Shown: positions 10,452 through 21,826, numbered from the stretch's first letter. The stretch: DNA of 64,000 bases from Cryoendolithus antarcticus (GCA_002077065.1 NAJO01000028.1:124001-188000); one strand, 5' to 3'. The notes: a model not told the origin generated them from the letters alone. Numbers and translations: made by a program.

Positions 10452-11677
10452 TCACCAAGCCGTGTAACCTCCATCGATCACGAGATGACTACCAGTCATG
10501 AACGAGCTTGCATCACTCAGCATGAACAGCACCGCGCCGCGGTACTCCTCTGGTCTCGATAGCCGACCCATCATGTTGCCCTCCTCCCACAGCTTCTTGA
10601 GATGCGGCTCGTCTTCGAAGTTCTTCTCGACCATCTGCCGCAAACATCAACAATTGTGCACACATATCAAGCATCGACCCTTACTTACCGGCGTCAATAT
10701 ATTTCCCGGACAAAGCACATTGACCCTGATCGCTCGACCATCCATCACCTTACCCCACTCCATCGCCAGACTGCGGCCAAGCTGGATCACAGCAGCTTTG
10801 CTGGAATTGTATACGCTTGAGCGGAGTCCTTTGTTGGCAATCAGCCCGCTCATGGAGCCAATCAGCACCATGGACCCAGGACACTTGTACTTGATCATCT
10901 CGCGTGCGCAGGCGACGGCCGAGAGATACACGCCGCCGTAATTGATGTTCATCATCTGCGCTTCCAGTCAGCGTCGAATCCGACTCGACTTTAGTCTACG
11001 AGCAGATGAAAGTAGCTACTCACCTCTGTGATCTTCTCAGCCGGGTACTCCAGCGCATCACAAACATACTGCACGCCCGCCGCCGCCACCAGTCCATCAA
11101 GCCGCTTCCGCTCTGCTGCAATACTCGCCACTGCTTCGTTCAGCTCGGCCGCATGCTGCACATCCACTCTACGGTACTGTAGAGAGCCTACGCCGAACTG
11201 TGAAACGCGGTCCTGCGTTTGGTAGAAGTCTTCAGCTGGCGCAGGGAGGCGATCGACGCAGTAGACGTGTGCGCCCGCTTCGACCAGCGCTTCGGCGAGC
11301 GTAAGGCCGAGACCGCGGGCGCCGCCTGTTACGATGAAGACGCGGTCGTCGAGCTTACATAGTCGTTAGCGAATGGGAGAGCAAGGCAGGAGCAAGTGTA
11401 CTTCGAATTCCCTGAATCGATGGGCTGATTTCTGACTTTCGGGGTCCGGAAGGCGTTGAGCGAACTTGGAGATATTGCGAGAGTCTGTCGTGTGCACCGA
11501 TCTTCGTTGATACATACTACATCTCTGCGACAGTATCCATTGCGTCGAGTACGTGCCCGTCGCTCGTGCCCATCCATAGAGCCCTGCAGGGCGGCTGAGC
11601 AACAATCGTGGGGAAGTGGGGCAGGCAGCACGAGTAAGCGAACGCATGGCATTTGGCTTTGCCATGTGCGCCGACAT
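10452..11677 (-). CDS. Short-chain dehydrogenase/reductase with predicted mitochondrial presequence
   Basis: This is an NAD(P)-dependent oxidoreductase of the classical SDR family. The model has four exons: 11677-11402, 11353-11024, 10955-10689 and 10634-10452. Introns are 48, 68 and 54 bp, and the product is 351 aa. The nucleotide-binding motif is VTGGARGLGL. The active site has Ser in IGSMSG and the YNSSK (YxxxK) pair, and the C-terminus (SHLVIDGGYTAW) is typical. The first exon supplies about 85 residues rich in Arg, Ser and Ala with few acidic residues at the start, which look like a mitochondrial presequence. Joining it to exon 2 restores the usual lead-in FREFE-LDDRVFIVTGG. That first intron uses an unusual AAG acceptor but has a clear CTAAC branch site. 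The product resembles fungal sorbose/sugar-alcohol reductase-like SDRs, but the substrate is unknown. A shorter product without exon 1 cannot be excluded, though exon 2 alone has an in-frame stop upstream and no ATG. Confidence 0.85.
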
Positions 11678-12057
11678 CACGATGACAGTACTTCGCTAGT
11701 AGAACAGAGTAGATATTTCATGGCCGCCCGAGCACTGCGACTGCACGAAGTGAGGAGTCAGGCCATGCCATCACGAGGTCGTACCACCTTACATGGCCCC
11801 GCGAGAGATGCGGTGCGAGAGTAACACGGCGCCACGGCGGGCGGGGTCGAGGCATTGAGCGTATTACCATCTTGGGATTACTTGTCACTGACTGATTAGC
11901 TATGCTGGACGCGGTGTGTGGGTGCTTTCGAGCCGGTGCAGGTAGCCTCTGCCCACCGCTGATCTCCGCGCAGTGATGCTCAGAAGTTTCACTGGTTTGT
12001 CAACATCATGTCATGCGAATTTATGTATTACCAACGCTCCACCCGATCAGCTAGCTA
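11678..12057. other. Intergenic region, no gene seen
   Basis: About 380 bp lies between the start of the SDR gene and the 3' end of the PTH11-like gene. I see no coding frame with domain content here. It should contain the SDR promoter. Confidence 0.6.
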
Positions 12058-13351
12058 TCATGTTCCTGGCACCCGTGGCTTTCGCTTCATTATCTCGCCC
12101 TGTACAAGACCCACCAAAGCCGCGTGCACGAAAGGGGCATCGTTCGTCTGGTAAACAATAGTCAGCATCTGAAATCGTGAGAGCGTGGACAATCTTGACA
12201 CTCACCTCGTACGTCAGCATGACCTCCCGCGTCACTTGTATGCCATGCCCACCCGCGTCCCTCTCCTCCACTGGGGTAGCGAGATGCTCTTCCGATGTAC
12301 TCGACATCTGCTTCGAGTGGTTTCGACTAGACTTCCTCGAGAAGAGGGATTCCATGGGTACGTCGTAGTGAGCTGGGCGCGATGCTGCGCCCGAGTGGTC
12401 TTTGATGAATAGTGTGCGCAGCACTGGCATGGATGAAGCAATCATGACCATGTTGTACTCGACCGCCATCCACACGATGAACATATACAGATCGTAGGTG
12501 TAGTCCAGTAGAGCGCTGAGCAGCTTGGCTTCGTATGTCTTTACTGCTGAGGCGATCATTGCCCTGTATGGTGTCAGTCGTGCTATTGTAAGGGGATTGA
12601 ATCGAACTCACAAAGAGCTCAAGCACAAGAACAGCGCCAGCTCCGCCTTCGCCTTCTTCGAGAGTCTTGAGTGGGTGATCAACAGTGCGGGTACCACAGT
12701 GAGGTAGAGATCCGTGGCTGTGTTGAAAGATCCTTGGAAATACCCGTACTTCGTCTGGATCGTAGCAACCCAGCACTTCTGATAATATAGTAGTTGCTTC
12801 CCAGGCGTCCACAGTATGTCGATCTCGTTCCCGCACTGGCCAAAGACCAGTCCCACTGCTATCGCATTGATCAGGACCTGTAATCCTATGATCGCAATAG
12901 TCGGCCACGCCTTCATCCGTGCGTCTGTTGCAGTAAGATACAACAACGTGATGCAGAAGGAGATTCTCCCAAACATTGGCGCGAAGTGCCCGAACGCTAA
13001 TGAGATGAAGCCAGTCCTCAGTGCTCCCTCGCGCTGCGCCGCAGGTATGAAAGCCAGATGTCGTCCAAGGCCGTAGTGAACCGTTCGAGATATGCAAACA
13101 GCATGGCCGTAAGCTAAGCCAAGCGCAAACATTATGATCACATCGTCCCAGTATAGTCGTTTCGTCTTGCGTAATTTGATGAAGAGGCGAAGAAGTACGA
13201 CAAGCGTGGACAAGGCAAGCAGCGACCAAATAACGTGCAGTATGGAAGGCCCTCGGTTGACGTCTGTCCAATGTGAATCCACGGCGATCTGGGTCAAGGC
13301 GAGTGACAATGCATCTGGGCCAACAGGCTTGTTCCCATATGTATCAGACAT
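12058..13351 (-). CDS. Rhodopsin-domain/PTH11-like integral membrane protein
   Basis: This belongs to the large fungal family of seven-helix membrane proteins related to the PTH11 receptor. These are thought to sense surfaces or small molecules, but most have no proven ligand. Exons are 13351-12612, 12563-12206 and 12168-12058, giving 402 aa. Helices are visible from ILHVIWSLLALSTLVVLLRL onward, with the family features RLYWDDVIIMFAL, a conserved Cys in GQCGNEIDILW, and KCW. The cytosolic tail is Ser/Glu-rich. The last exon ends with DAPFVHAALVGLVQGEI, an ending I recognise from this family, so I prefer a 37-bp last intron (GTGAGT...TTTCAG). Without that splice the frame runs to a different 20-residue tail ending at 12047. 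The start could also be an earlier non-ATG-supported position, but 13351 is the first clear ATG. Confidence 0.8.
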
Positions 13352-15190
13352 TGCGATGATGTACTGCCCTGAGAGATGTGTGACCAAGATCGATCAATTT
13401 TCGTACGAGTCGGCCCTTGTATGATCCTCCAGCCTGAACGCCGATATCGAAGAGATGATCAGCGCCTTCCAGCGGGCCTCAAGGGCGTTCTCATAGTATC
13501 ATGATGAAGATTGCATGGCTCTAGCTCTAGCAGCGCGAAACAATCGCGTTGAGGAGAAGGCGCATCTGCGGCATATGTGCGATCAGTGCATCCTCCTAGG
13601 AGAGATGCACGACCTCACTCGGTACGTGTTGCTTGCTACGTCGTCAGCCCGGAGGTGCAAGCTTAAGCGGCATCGCTTGCAAAGTGGCAAGTGTGATGGG
13701 ATGTGCGTGCAGAGCGCACAGGTGCTGGGCAATTGGGGCCAGCCGCGCTAGTGTAGCTGCTATAGCGAGGATGGTTGTCCGGCTACCATGCCGATTCCTC
13801 TATGCATGCATGCCCCACGCTGTCCGTCCAGGTACTGAAATCGTAACCGAAGGAGAAGGGAATTGTGATTGGGCTTACCCGAGCAACGTCCTCCGCGCTT
13901 TGTGGATGTCATTGGTAGTCTATGTTTCGCGCTGACTCGGCATCGAAGTGCTAGTGATCTGACTGCTGACTTTAGCCTGCCGCAAGCGCGACGACGGGAA
14001 TCTTACTGTTCAGCATCGATATCGCAGTGAGATTTGATGGGAAAGTCAAGAGCATCGCATGGGGTTGGACCCAGTGAATGTGACCTCGAGCGCGGTGCGA
14101 GCGCGCCGACACTGACCAAACAATCGATGCACGCAAGGTGTCAACGCTATGGCCTCCCTCTCTTGGCGCTCCCGTTTTCAACACCTTTTGTGCATGGATA
14201 TATCACCACATTATAGAGATCAAGAAGTATGAGTGACAAATAAGTTGCGTCCACGGAGTACGCTGTAGCTCGAGAGGCTTGAGTTTGTGCTCTCCAAGAC
14301 GCAGGAGATGCCAGGTCCCGACAACCGAATAGCGTACAGAGCGTTTGACTTACCCCCAGTTGCCACTGAGCCCGGAGTTCACGCGATGATGAAGCAGCCA
14401 TGTTCCATGAGCCAGGAAGCGCGAAAGCGCGACATTCGACCGAACTGCTCCGATAGCAGACTCAGAGACTGATCCATGCTGCTGAGAGGAGTCTGCAATG
14501 CAGGCAGGATCCGCTTGGAAAGGTCAGCTATGCCGCATACTGTGCAGTGTTTTGGGGCTTGAGGCTGGGCCGTTGTCTTGGGCAGCTGCCGAATCTCTCG
14601 AGATCGCGGCAATCCATCACAGCTCCGCTAGTGGATCGTGCTTTGCTTTTGAGACAGTGACAGCGGTCACTGCGAGTCAGCTTTGCACAGAACATGAAAT
14701 GTCAGCCAGCTTTGACAGATCATCAACGTTGGGGGCGCAGTGCTCAGCGGCTCCGCGTTCCGCGAGCGAGCATTGGCATGATTTTCCCTGAAAATGTCGG
14801 GCAGTGGCGCGTAGGCCGCGGTACGTTATCAACTGAAACGCGGTGATGCATGTAATATCATAGCAGACTGAAGTCGAGGTCTCCGACGAGGCCAAGCTTC
14901 GTGTAACGTCGATCCGGAAGTCAAAGATCTCGGCTTCGAAGTCCATCCCGCACGCGTCGACCACGAGGTAGACGAAGGCGTACAGTAGATTGCTGACTTC
15001 TGCCGTTTTGTGTGATTGAGGCATGCTAACCGGCGTATCCCACCTTCGAAATACGCCAAGACTAATAGCGGGTCTATCGACAACATTCAAGCGTGCTCAC
15101 GTGCTTAAGCCGAGCTGTAGGGTATCACGACACCTTGCAACTGCAAACAACGTCTGGCCATACATATACAGGCAGCAGCCCTCCGCGAAG
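13352..15190. other. Long gene-free region (1.8 kb) between divergent genes
   Basis: This is the longest gene-free stretch in the window, lying between the divergent starts of the PTH11-like gene and dug1. Open frames of 60-137 codons occur on both strands, but none has a recognisable domain or a credible set of splice sites. It includes the in-frame 5' extension of dug1 from 15023. I see no transposon remnant or strong repeat. Confidence 0.55.
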
Positions 15191-16639
15191 ATGGCACCAC
15201 AACTAGAGTCATACTACAAAGCGATCGATGGCTTGACAGACACCTTCATCGATCGCCTCGCCGAAGCTGTAGCCATACCCTCCATCTCAGCCGAAGAGGC
15301 ACGGCGGCCAGATGTCGTCAAGATGGGACATTGGCTCAAGTCGCAGCTGGAGACATTGGGAGCTTCGATGGAGGCAAGGGAGCTTGGGAAGCGGCCAGGT
15401 AAAGAGCATTTGACTCTTCCACCAGCCATCATTGGGCGATACCCCGCCAAGAAGGACGAGAGCAAGCGGACGATATTGGTGTATGGGCATTATGATGTCC
15501 AGCCTGCGGAGAAGTCGGATGGGTGGAACACAGAGCCATTCAAGCTCTCAGTGGACAGCAAGGGCAGGATGTATGGGCGTGGTAGCACAGATGACAAAGG
15601 TCCGGTACTAGGCTGGGTCAATGCTATCCAAGCACACCAGAAGGCTGGCATCGAATTCCCCGTCAATCTTCTCATGTGCTTCGAGGGTATGGAGGAGTAT
15701 GGTTCGGAAGGGTTGGACGACTTCATCATCGCTGAGTGCAAACCTGGAAAGTTCTTCGAGGACGCAGATGCAGTGTGCATAAGCGACAACTACTGGCTCG
15801 GCACAGAGAAGCCGTGCCTGACCTACGGTCTCCGCGGTTGCAGCTACTACAGCATCGAGATCAGCGGCCCAGGGCAGGACCTCCACTCTGGCGTCTACGG
15901 TGGCACAGCACAAGAGCCGATGACCGACCTCGTTCGCGTGATGGGCGGGCTTGTAGACACCAACGGCACAATTCTTATTCCTGGCATCAAAGATCTCGTC
16001 GCGCCAGTCACAGACGATGAGCAAGCCCTCTACAAGAACATTGCATTTGAAATGTCAAACTTGTACGAAAGCATCGGCAGCGAAACCGGAATCTTCCCCG
16101 ACAAGGAGCGTACGCTCATGGGCCGCTGGCGGTATCCCTCTCTCTCGATTCACGGCGTAGAGGGCGCTTTCTCGGCGCCTGGAGCGAAGACGGTCATCCC
16201 CGCCAAAGTCATCGGCAAGTTTAGCATCCGCACAGTACCTAACATGGAGCCCGACGATGTCGATAAACTCGTCTACGCTCACGTGGAGAAGGCTTTCGCA
16301 GGCCTGAAGTCCAAGAACACACTCAAAGTCTCACTTCAGCACAGCGGCAAATGGTGGGTTGCGTCACCAAAGCATTGGAACTTCACTGCTGCCGCGAAGG
16401 CCGTGGAGAAAGTCTGGGGCGTCAAGCCAGATCTGACGAGGGAAGGCGGCTCCATTCCAGTCACTTTGACCTTTGAGCAGGCCACTGGCAAGAACGTGCT
16501 CTTGCTGCCTATGGGAAGTAGCACCGATGCTGCGCACTCTATCAACGAGAAGTTGGACAAGAAGAACTACATTGAGGGCATCAAGTTGTTGGGATCGTAC
16601 CTACACTACGTGGCTGAGGAGCCGATGAGTGTTGCTTGA
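15191..16639 (+). CDS. dug1: Cys-Gly metallodipeptidase Dug1 (M20 family, CNDP2-like)
   Basis: Dug1 hydrolyses Cys-Gly and other dipeptides and takes part in the alternative glutathione degradation pathway. The single exon gives 482 aa from the ATG at 15191, essentially the length of the yeast protein. The binuclear zinc site is complete: His100 in VYGHYDVQPA, Asp134 in STDDKGP, Glu168/Glu169 in FEGMEEYGSEG, Asp199 in ISDNYWLG, and the C-terminal His in STDAAHSINEKL. The substrate-binding dimer-lid motif GQDLHSGVYGG is also present. The frame continues upstream without a stop to another ATG at 15023. That adds 56 residues with many Arg/Lys/His and no Asp or Glu, which looks like a mitochondrial targeting sequence. 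I use the canonical start but regard a mitochondrial isoform as possible. Confidence 0.95.
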   Translation: MAPQLESYYKAIDGLTDTFIDRLAEAVAIPSISAEEARRPDVVKMGHWLKSQLETLGASMEARELGKRPGKEHLTLPPAIIGRYPAKKDESKRTILVYGHYDVQPAEKSDGWNTEPFKLSVDSKGRMYGRGSTDDKGPVLGWVNAIQAHQKAGIEFPVNLLMCFEGMEEYGSEGLDDFIIAECKPGKFFEDADAVCISDNYWLGTEKPCLTYGLRGCSYYSIEISGPGQDLHSGVYGGTAQEPMTDLVRVMGGLVDTNGTILIPGIKDLVAPVTDDEQALYKNIAFEMSNLYESIGSETGIFPDKERTLMGRWRYPSLSIHGVEGAFSAPGAKTVIPAKVIGKFSIRTVPNMEPDDVDKLVYAHVEKAFAGLKSKNTLKVSLQHSGKWWVASPKHWNFTAAAKAVEKVWGVKPDLTREGGSIPVTLTFEQATGKNVLLLPMGSSTDAAHSINEKLDKKNYIEGIKLLGSYLHYVAEEPMSVA

Positions 16640-16956
16640 ATACGGAGAATGCGATATGCGTGAGACTGGAGGACAGTCGAAGGATCACGCTGTACGCTTC
16701 ATGATGCTACGGCAGAGCGATGAAAAAATAATGAGCATCAGCAGCCTACAGGAGCCGCACATGCAGCGAAGCTTAGCATAATTGCATGAAAACATGCCCC
16801 ATTATGAAGGTTAAGTGAGAACCAGGCGACGTGGTGAAATGTGAGCGGCGGATGTTTCATCAGTCAACGCCTTGTTGCGGAAGAGAAGTAGTGTCGTGGG
16901 TGGACTGTCTCAGCCAAGTGGTAACGAATTCTGACACCCTCGATGTTCGCCCGCCC
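16640..16956. other. Convergent 3' region between dug1 and the ferric reductase gene
   Basis: This 317-bp region between two convergent genes has A-rich stretches suited to 3' end formation, such as gatgaaaaaataatgag near 16720. No gene is seen. Confidence 0.5.
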
Positions 16957-18873
16957 TCAAACGCTGAACGCTTCGATGTGTGAATGTATGCTTGGCCCTG
17001 TTGGCGAACAGCATGACTCCGCAGCTGCTCTTGCCGCGAGTGTAAGGCCACTGGGTCCGCACGCTGTACCGTTGTCAGTCATCGGCTACTCACGTCTCGT
17101 GGTCCGCAAGGCATGTGACCTACCAGCAACTAAGACTCTGTCGACCGATTGGCTGATTTCCACCACAGCCTTCACGACCGCATTGACGTCCGGGCGCCCA
17201 ATTTCGACAATCACCCTTGATGATGCAGGTGGTAGCGACACCGCGGTCTTCTCGATGTCTCGGTCGGGGCTGTCTAGAGGTATGGTATCTGCCGAGGACG
17301 CCTTTGCCTCCCTGGGTTGTGTCACGTGTACAGTAACTGTGACCCTCGAGTCTGTCGAGAGCATAGCGAGCTCTGTCTCGAACCATTGCAAGCATGCTTA
17401 AGCATAGTCAGCAACGCGATCCGAGCTACCGTATCAAGAATTGAGACTCACCAACATCTCTCACCGACCATACGATCTCTAACCTCTTATCTGCTCCCGT
17501 GGCACTTCGACTCCACTCCGTAGCCAGCGCAAAGGCGAATGTGGCTCCACTACCACCAGCGAACATCACTGCCCTGTCGAAAGCTTTGGCCGATGGTACT
17601 GAGCCATATGGCCCTTCGACAGCCACTCGCAATCGCGTTCCGGGCTCTGCACATGCGCGTTCGTACAGTTTCCTCGTAAATCCATTCCTCGCGACCACGA
17701 CAAATTCTACTGGATCTCGTGACAGCATCGTGAAGGGATGAGCCTGCCATACCGCGACCCCAGGCAGATATAAGAAAGCGTGAGAGCCTGCACATGCCCG
17801 GATACTGCGACTGAGTGTCACACGAGTGGCACCGCACGGAAGAGGCGTGAGAGATGCCGTGTTGTTGCGAGCGAGGCTCAGCATCCAGCGTGAAGTTCGT
17901 AGGCCTCTATCGAGCATGTAGAGACTTGCCGCGATCAGCGCAAGAATCAGAGCTGACCGCGCGGCTTTGGAAGTATGATAGCAGACTGCAGAGTAAGTCA
18001 GATGCAGGTCCCTCATTGACAGTGAGGAATGACCAAGGGCAGACCTGTAATAAGGACGATGGTAACCAGAGTGACATGCAAGACGTAAAAGATCTCGTAG
18101 TGTCGCTTTCGAACGTAGGTATTCGCCGTCATCAGGATGAGCAGCATCGCTATGCCTGCTACATCTGCGCCGTAGGTGCCACTGCTTCTAAGGAGCCACT
18201 GGCCTTCGTATCTGTACAGCCCGACGATGTAGATACTACGCAAGCCTCAACTTCAGTCTCATCCCAATGTCGAATCGAGATAGGCTAATACATTGACTCA
18301 CATCGTATGCAGGACCATCAGCCCAATAGTCGTCAATCCGCACCATCGATGGAAGACATTGAGCGTCTCATATGACCGCCCAGAAATTGGCGATAGAGGC
18401 GTATTCTTCAGACCAAGTAAGATCGTGAGCAGCATGTTCGCAATCGAGACCCTACAGCCTAGTTTAGTGGCCGTCGGGATATCGGGATTTGAATGGGCGA
18501 CTCACCAGCCCAGCCTGTTGGCAAAGATCGTATAGACTGACCAGTCTACTTCCCAGACCGAGCATCCAACGTTCACCCCAAGGTAAGCGACCGCAAGGAG
18601 TAAGCGAGACGGTCGAATCGCTACACCGAGTGTCCGCTGCCTGTGGAGCAGATTGCTCGCTCTGGCAACTGTGTGAGAATACACGCCGCCCTTTCTTCGG
18701 CGTGATAGCGATAGTTGCTGTGCCCAGTGTTCGACAGCGTACAACGCGACGAGAATGCCCATAGCGATGGCGAACCATTCCACTGCTTTCTCTCCTGCTC
18801 GGACCTGCCGATCCACCATGTCATGGAATGCATCGCGCTCCTCTGGAGTCAGCCAGTGCGGAAGGTGGACCAT
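16957..18873 (-). CDS. Ferric reductase-like transmembrane NADPH/FAD oxidoreductase
   Basis: Members of this family pass electrons from NADPH through FAD and two haems across a membrane to Fe3+ or Cu2+. Six exons are needed: 18873-18506, 18451-18302, 18235-18045, 17985-17452, 17396-17124 and 17063-16957. Introns are 54-66 bp, and the sum is an exact reading frame of 540 aa. The ferric-reductase membrane domain contains the haem-ligand regions NVFHRWCGLTTIGLMVLHT and YEIFYVLHVTLV. The FAD domain includes HPFTMLSR. The NAD part starts at VEGPYGS and VMFAGGSGATFAFAL and ends with CGPSGLTLAARAA and the typical terminal HIEAF-V. Every junction restores a conserved family block, for example VRDV-ACLQWFETELA. 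One acceptor (17397) is AAG. The ATG at 18873 is the first in frame and has a good context. The substrate (iron, copper or another acceptor) is not determined. Confidence 0.88.
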
Positions 18874-19726
18874 AGCTTTGAAGGTTACATGCACAGACTC
18901 GAATGAAGGACTTGCGAAGGAGGAAAAGGACGGAGTACCACTGCTCGACCTACCTTTCTAACCATACTGTGCCAGCCGTCGTGTGCTGTGTGTACTACCT
19001 GGCCAAGATGTTCACATGCGTGAAGTCAGTGGAAGCGGAAGGACGCGCCGTGAGAGATCTGAAACACCGCCCTTCATCCCGCGCAGATGACAGCAGTCGT
19101 GCGTAGTGGGTCTGTACGCAGGAACGCACTTGTGGATGTGCAATGGCGTGAGATGAGACGATTGGTATCTAGCGGGAGAGTATATTGCGGCGAACTTTGA
19201 TACGTGGACGCTGAAGCGGTCCGTTCTCCGTTCGGAGCGGGCTTGAGATATGGCTCGGCGCGTGCGCCCAATGTACGGCAGCAGTGCGCCATGTCTCTTT
19301 GAGTATGCCGCTGACGCAATGCCATGATCCGAGATGCGTTCGTATCATTGACGCATCTATAAGCTTGTCCTGGCTGCATATGGATTCGCCGGTCCGATGC
19401 GCGACATCGATCGATCTCGCGCGGGTCATGGTACCACGCCTGAAATTGCAAGACTTCTCAGTCAGTCGAGTGCCCTGAAGGGATGCGGGCGTACTCTGAA
19501 CGATGATACCGGGAACTGCATTCGTGCTCGGAGGTTCGTAAATGCTAGGCGTTGGGCAGCCGCGCCCCTTGACGGACCGTGAACCGTAGAGCGTGACTTG
19601 AGCGTGACTAGTCTTGTCGCTGAGTAGCGAATTGACGTCGCATCAAGATCAAGCCGTCAGAGCGAGTGAATGGGACAGCAAAGCCTCGTACCAGTTAGAG
19701 CATGTTGTCGCAATCATGCTCGACAA
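18874..19726. other. Intergenic region, no gene seen
   Basis: About 850 bp lies between the start of the ferric reductase-like gene and the 3' end of the release factor gene. Small frames on both strands show no domains. It should contain the reductase promoter. I did not find a convincing GATA-type iron-regulator site. Confidence 0.5.
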
Positions 19727-21073
19727 TCAGCTCGGCTTGCCGGATCTGGTCTTCTCTTCGTCTTCAGCGACCAGCCCAAGTACCTCTTGCTCAGACATCC
19801 AAGTCCTCACACTGTCCATCACCCGGTCCAGTGCCTCGCCACCCTCCATGACGTTGTCCAGATTCCGCAGGTCAAAGCCGCTTCTGTGATCACTGACGCG
19901 CTGCTGACTCCAATTGTAAGTGCGGACTTTGTTCTCGCGTCCTACCTTTCCGGCCCCAGCGCCACGGCGTAAATTGACAATCTCGGCTTCGCGCTCCTCT
20001 CGTCGCATTTGTGCGATACGAGCGCGGAGGAGCGACCATGCCTTCTCTCGGTTCTTCGGTTGAGAGCGGGAGTCTTGTATAGCCACGACCATTCCAGTGG
20101 GTAAGTGAGTCAATCGGCATGCCGAGTCCGTGGTATTTACGTGCTGCCCACCAGCACCTTGTGCCCGCATGAAATCAGTTTTGACATCGGCAGGGCGTAC
20201 GTAGTAGTCACTGTTCGGGTCGTTGAAGCTCGATTCGCCCATGTCTTGACTACCTTCTGCTGGGATTGAGGGCAATACTAGGACACTGGCTGCCGACGTG
20301 TGTGTGCGACCTTTACTTTCGGTAGCAGGTACACGCTGAACACGATGGACGCCGGCCTCACATCTTAAAATACCGTAGGCGCCGGGCGAGTCTACTTCGA
20401 GTACCGCCTCCTGTACATGTGCGGTATTACCTGAGCTCGACGTACCAATGCCATCCGCAGTCTCGTACTTCATCAATGCAGTGCGCAAGTCGTTCCGAGC
20501 GCAATACGCTTGGTACATGCGAAGTAGATCTCCAGCGAAGATAGCGGCCTCATCGCCTCCAGCGCCAGGGCGAATCTCAATCAGGCATGGCAGATGAGCA
20601 AACGGATGCTCAGGTATCAGGCTTGCCTTCAAGTCTCTGATAGCATTCGCGAGGCGTTCACGTGACGGTTCGACATCGTCCTCTGCCAGCTGCCGCAGCT
20701 CTTCGTCCGAAGACGACAGTAGACTTTGCAGCTCGCCGAGCGCAGACTGAGCTTGTTCATACTCCTTAAGAGCGGACGAGGTCCGAGCGAGTTGCCCTAG
20801 CTTCTTCGCAGCAGAGGCATCGAAGTCCGACGCAAGTCTCGAGGTCAGGTCGGTATGCTCATCGCTGATTGCTCGGGCACGGGTGACGAGTGCTGGCGTC
20901 AGCCCATGGGAGGCTACGGAAGCTGCAGATGGGTCAGCAAAAATCGCATAGACGATCGAGTCGTTAGCTTTACAAATTGTCTGCCATCTTCGCTCGGTCT
21001 CTTTCCGATAATAGCGGCCAAGCCCCGTGCTATGTCGCAGGCAGCGCGTCAATGTACGGGCAACAGGCGACAT
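19727..21073 (-). CDS. mrf1: Mitochondrial peptide chain release factor 1
   Basis: This class I release factor ends translation at UAA/UAG codons in mitochondria. The single exon from the ATG at 21073 encodes 448 aa. The N-terminus (MSPVARTLTRCLRHSTGLGR) is Arg-rich with no acidic residues and fits a mitochondrial presequence. The middle region has LIEIRPGAGGDEAAIFAGDL, the RF1 family block. The catalytic GGQ tripeptide is at residues 308-310 in RAQGAGGQHVNTTDS. The codon-reading region contains a Pro-rich insertion before SDYYVRPADVKTDF, and the end of the domain has the usual ENKVRTYNWSQQRVSDHR. This is a full-length member with no sign of decay. Confidence 0.95.
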   Translation of the reverse strand: MSPVARTLTRCLRHSTGLGRYYRKETERRWQTICKANDSIVYAIFADPSAASVASHGLTPALVTRARAISDEHTDLTSRLASDFDASAAKKLGQLARTSSALKEYEQAQSALGELQSLLSSSDEELRQLAEDDVEPSRERLANAIRDLKASLIPEHPFAHLPCLIEIRPGAGGDEAAIFAGDLLRMYQAYCARNDLRTALMKYETADGIGTSSSGNTAHVQEAVLEVDSPGAYGILRCEAGVHRVQRVPATESKGRTHTSAASVLVLPSIPAEGSQDMGESSFNDPNSDYYVRPADVKTDFMRAQGAGGQHVNTTDSACRLTHLPTGMVVAIQDSRSQPKNREKAWSLLRARIAQMRREEREAEIVNLRRGAGAGKVGRENKVRTYNWSQQRVSDHRSGFDLRNLDNVMEGGEALDRVMDSVRTWMSEQEVLGLVAEDEEKTRSGKPS

Positions 21074-21826
21074 GAACGTCTGTTATTCCTCCGCCTGCGC
21101 AGAACTTCCGGAAGGCGCTCATGCAAGCGCATCGGCCCGCAGAAGATCATCCGCTCCTTCCCGGGTGGATGCCCATTGTGGTTTACCATCTGCGCTGCGA
21201 CAACCATGAACCTGACTCTGTCCACGCGCCATCTTCCCGCAAAGGCAACGTCTGCTGTGGAACCACACGATCGCTACTATAACATAATTCCCCCGCTCTA
21301 GGTGCATGTTATGACAGAAGGCTTACCAGCTTCATCGGTAACCTTACCTTCAGGGTTGCATCAAGGGCCGAGATCGGCACGATTGTGTTCACTCGCGTAG
21401 CCGCCCTATCTTTCACCGAAGATACCGCCCTCAACGCGTGCCAGATGCAGCATCATGAGGCGTCTTTGCAGCGCAGTATGAGCAGAGCCACCAACCGCCG
21501 CATGACCATTGGTCGCCACCGGGATGCCTGTCGTGCGGCAAGTCCACATTATCCGCCATACTCGCAGCGATTGAGTGCTTGGTTCGGCGCTTGTCAGCGG
21601 TCTAGATAGCTGTCCGGTCGCGCCACGCTGTCGTGTCTCGCTCAAGGCGGGAGGGGCATGCGATATGCGACTCTACGCTAGCCGATGACTAGCATCGTAG
21701 GGCGAGTAGTCCACTTTCCCAATTCTTAACCCAATACTGCAAAAGTTGTCAAGCGTGTGGCTCACTGTCGTTTGCGTTGTCTTGGTGCGATTGCGCACAA
21801 ACACAGGCGGATGATAGCAACACCAC
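21074..21826. other. Divergent intergenic region between mrf1 and the Zn2Cys6 gene
   Basis: This 750-bp region holds the promoters of two divergent genes. I see no coding frame with domains or a clear repeat. Confidence 0.55.
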
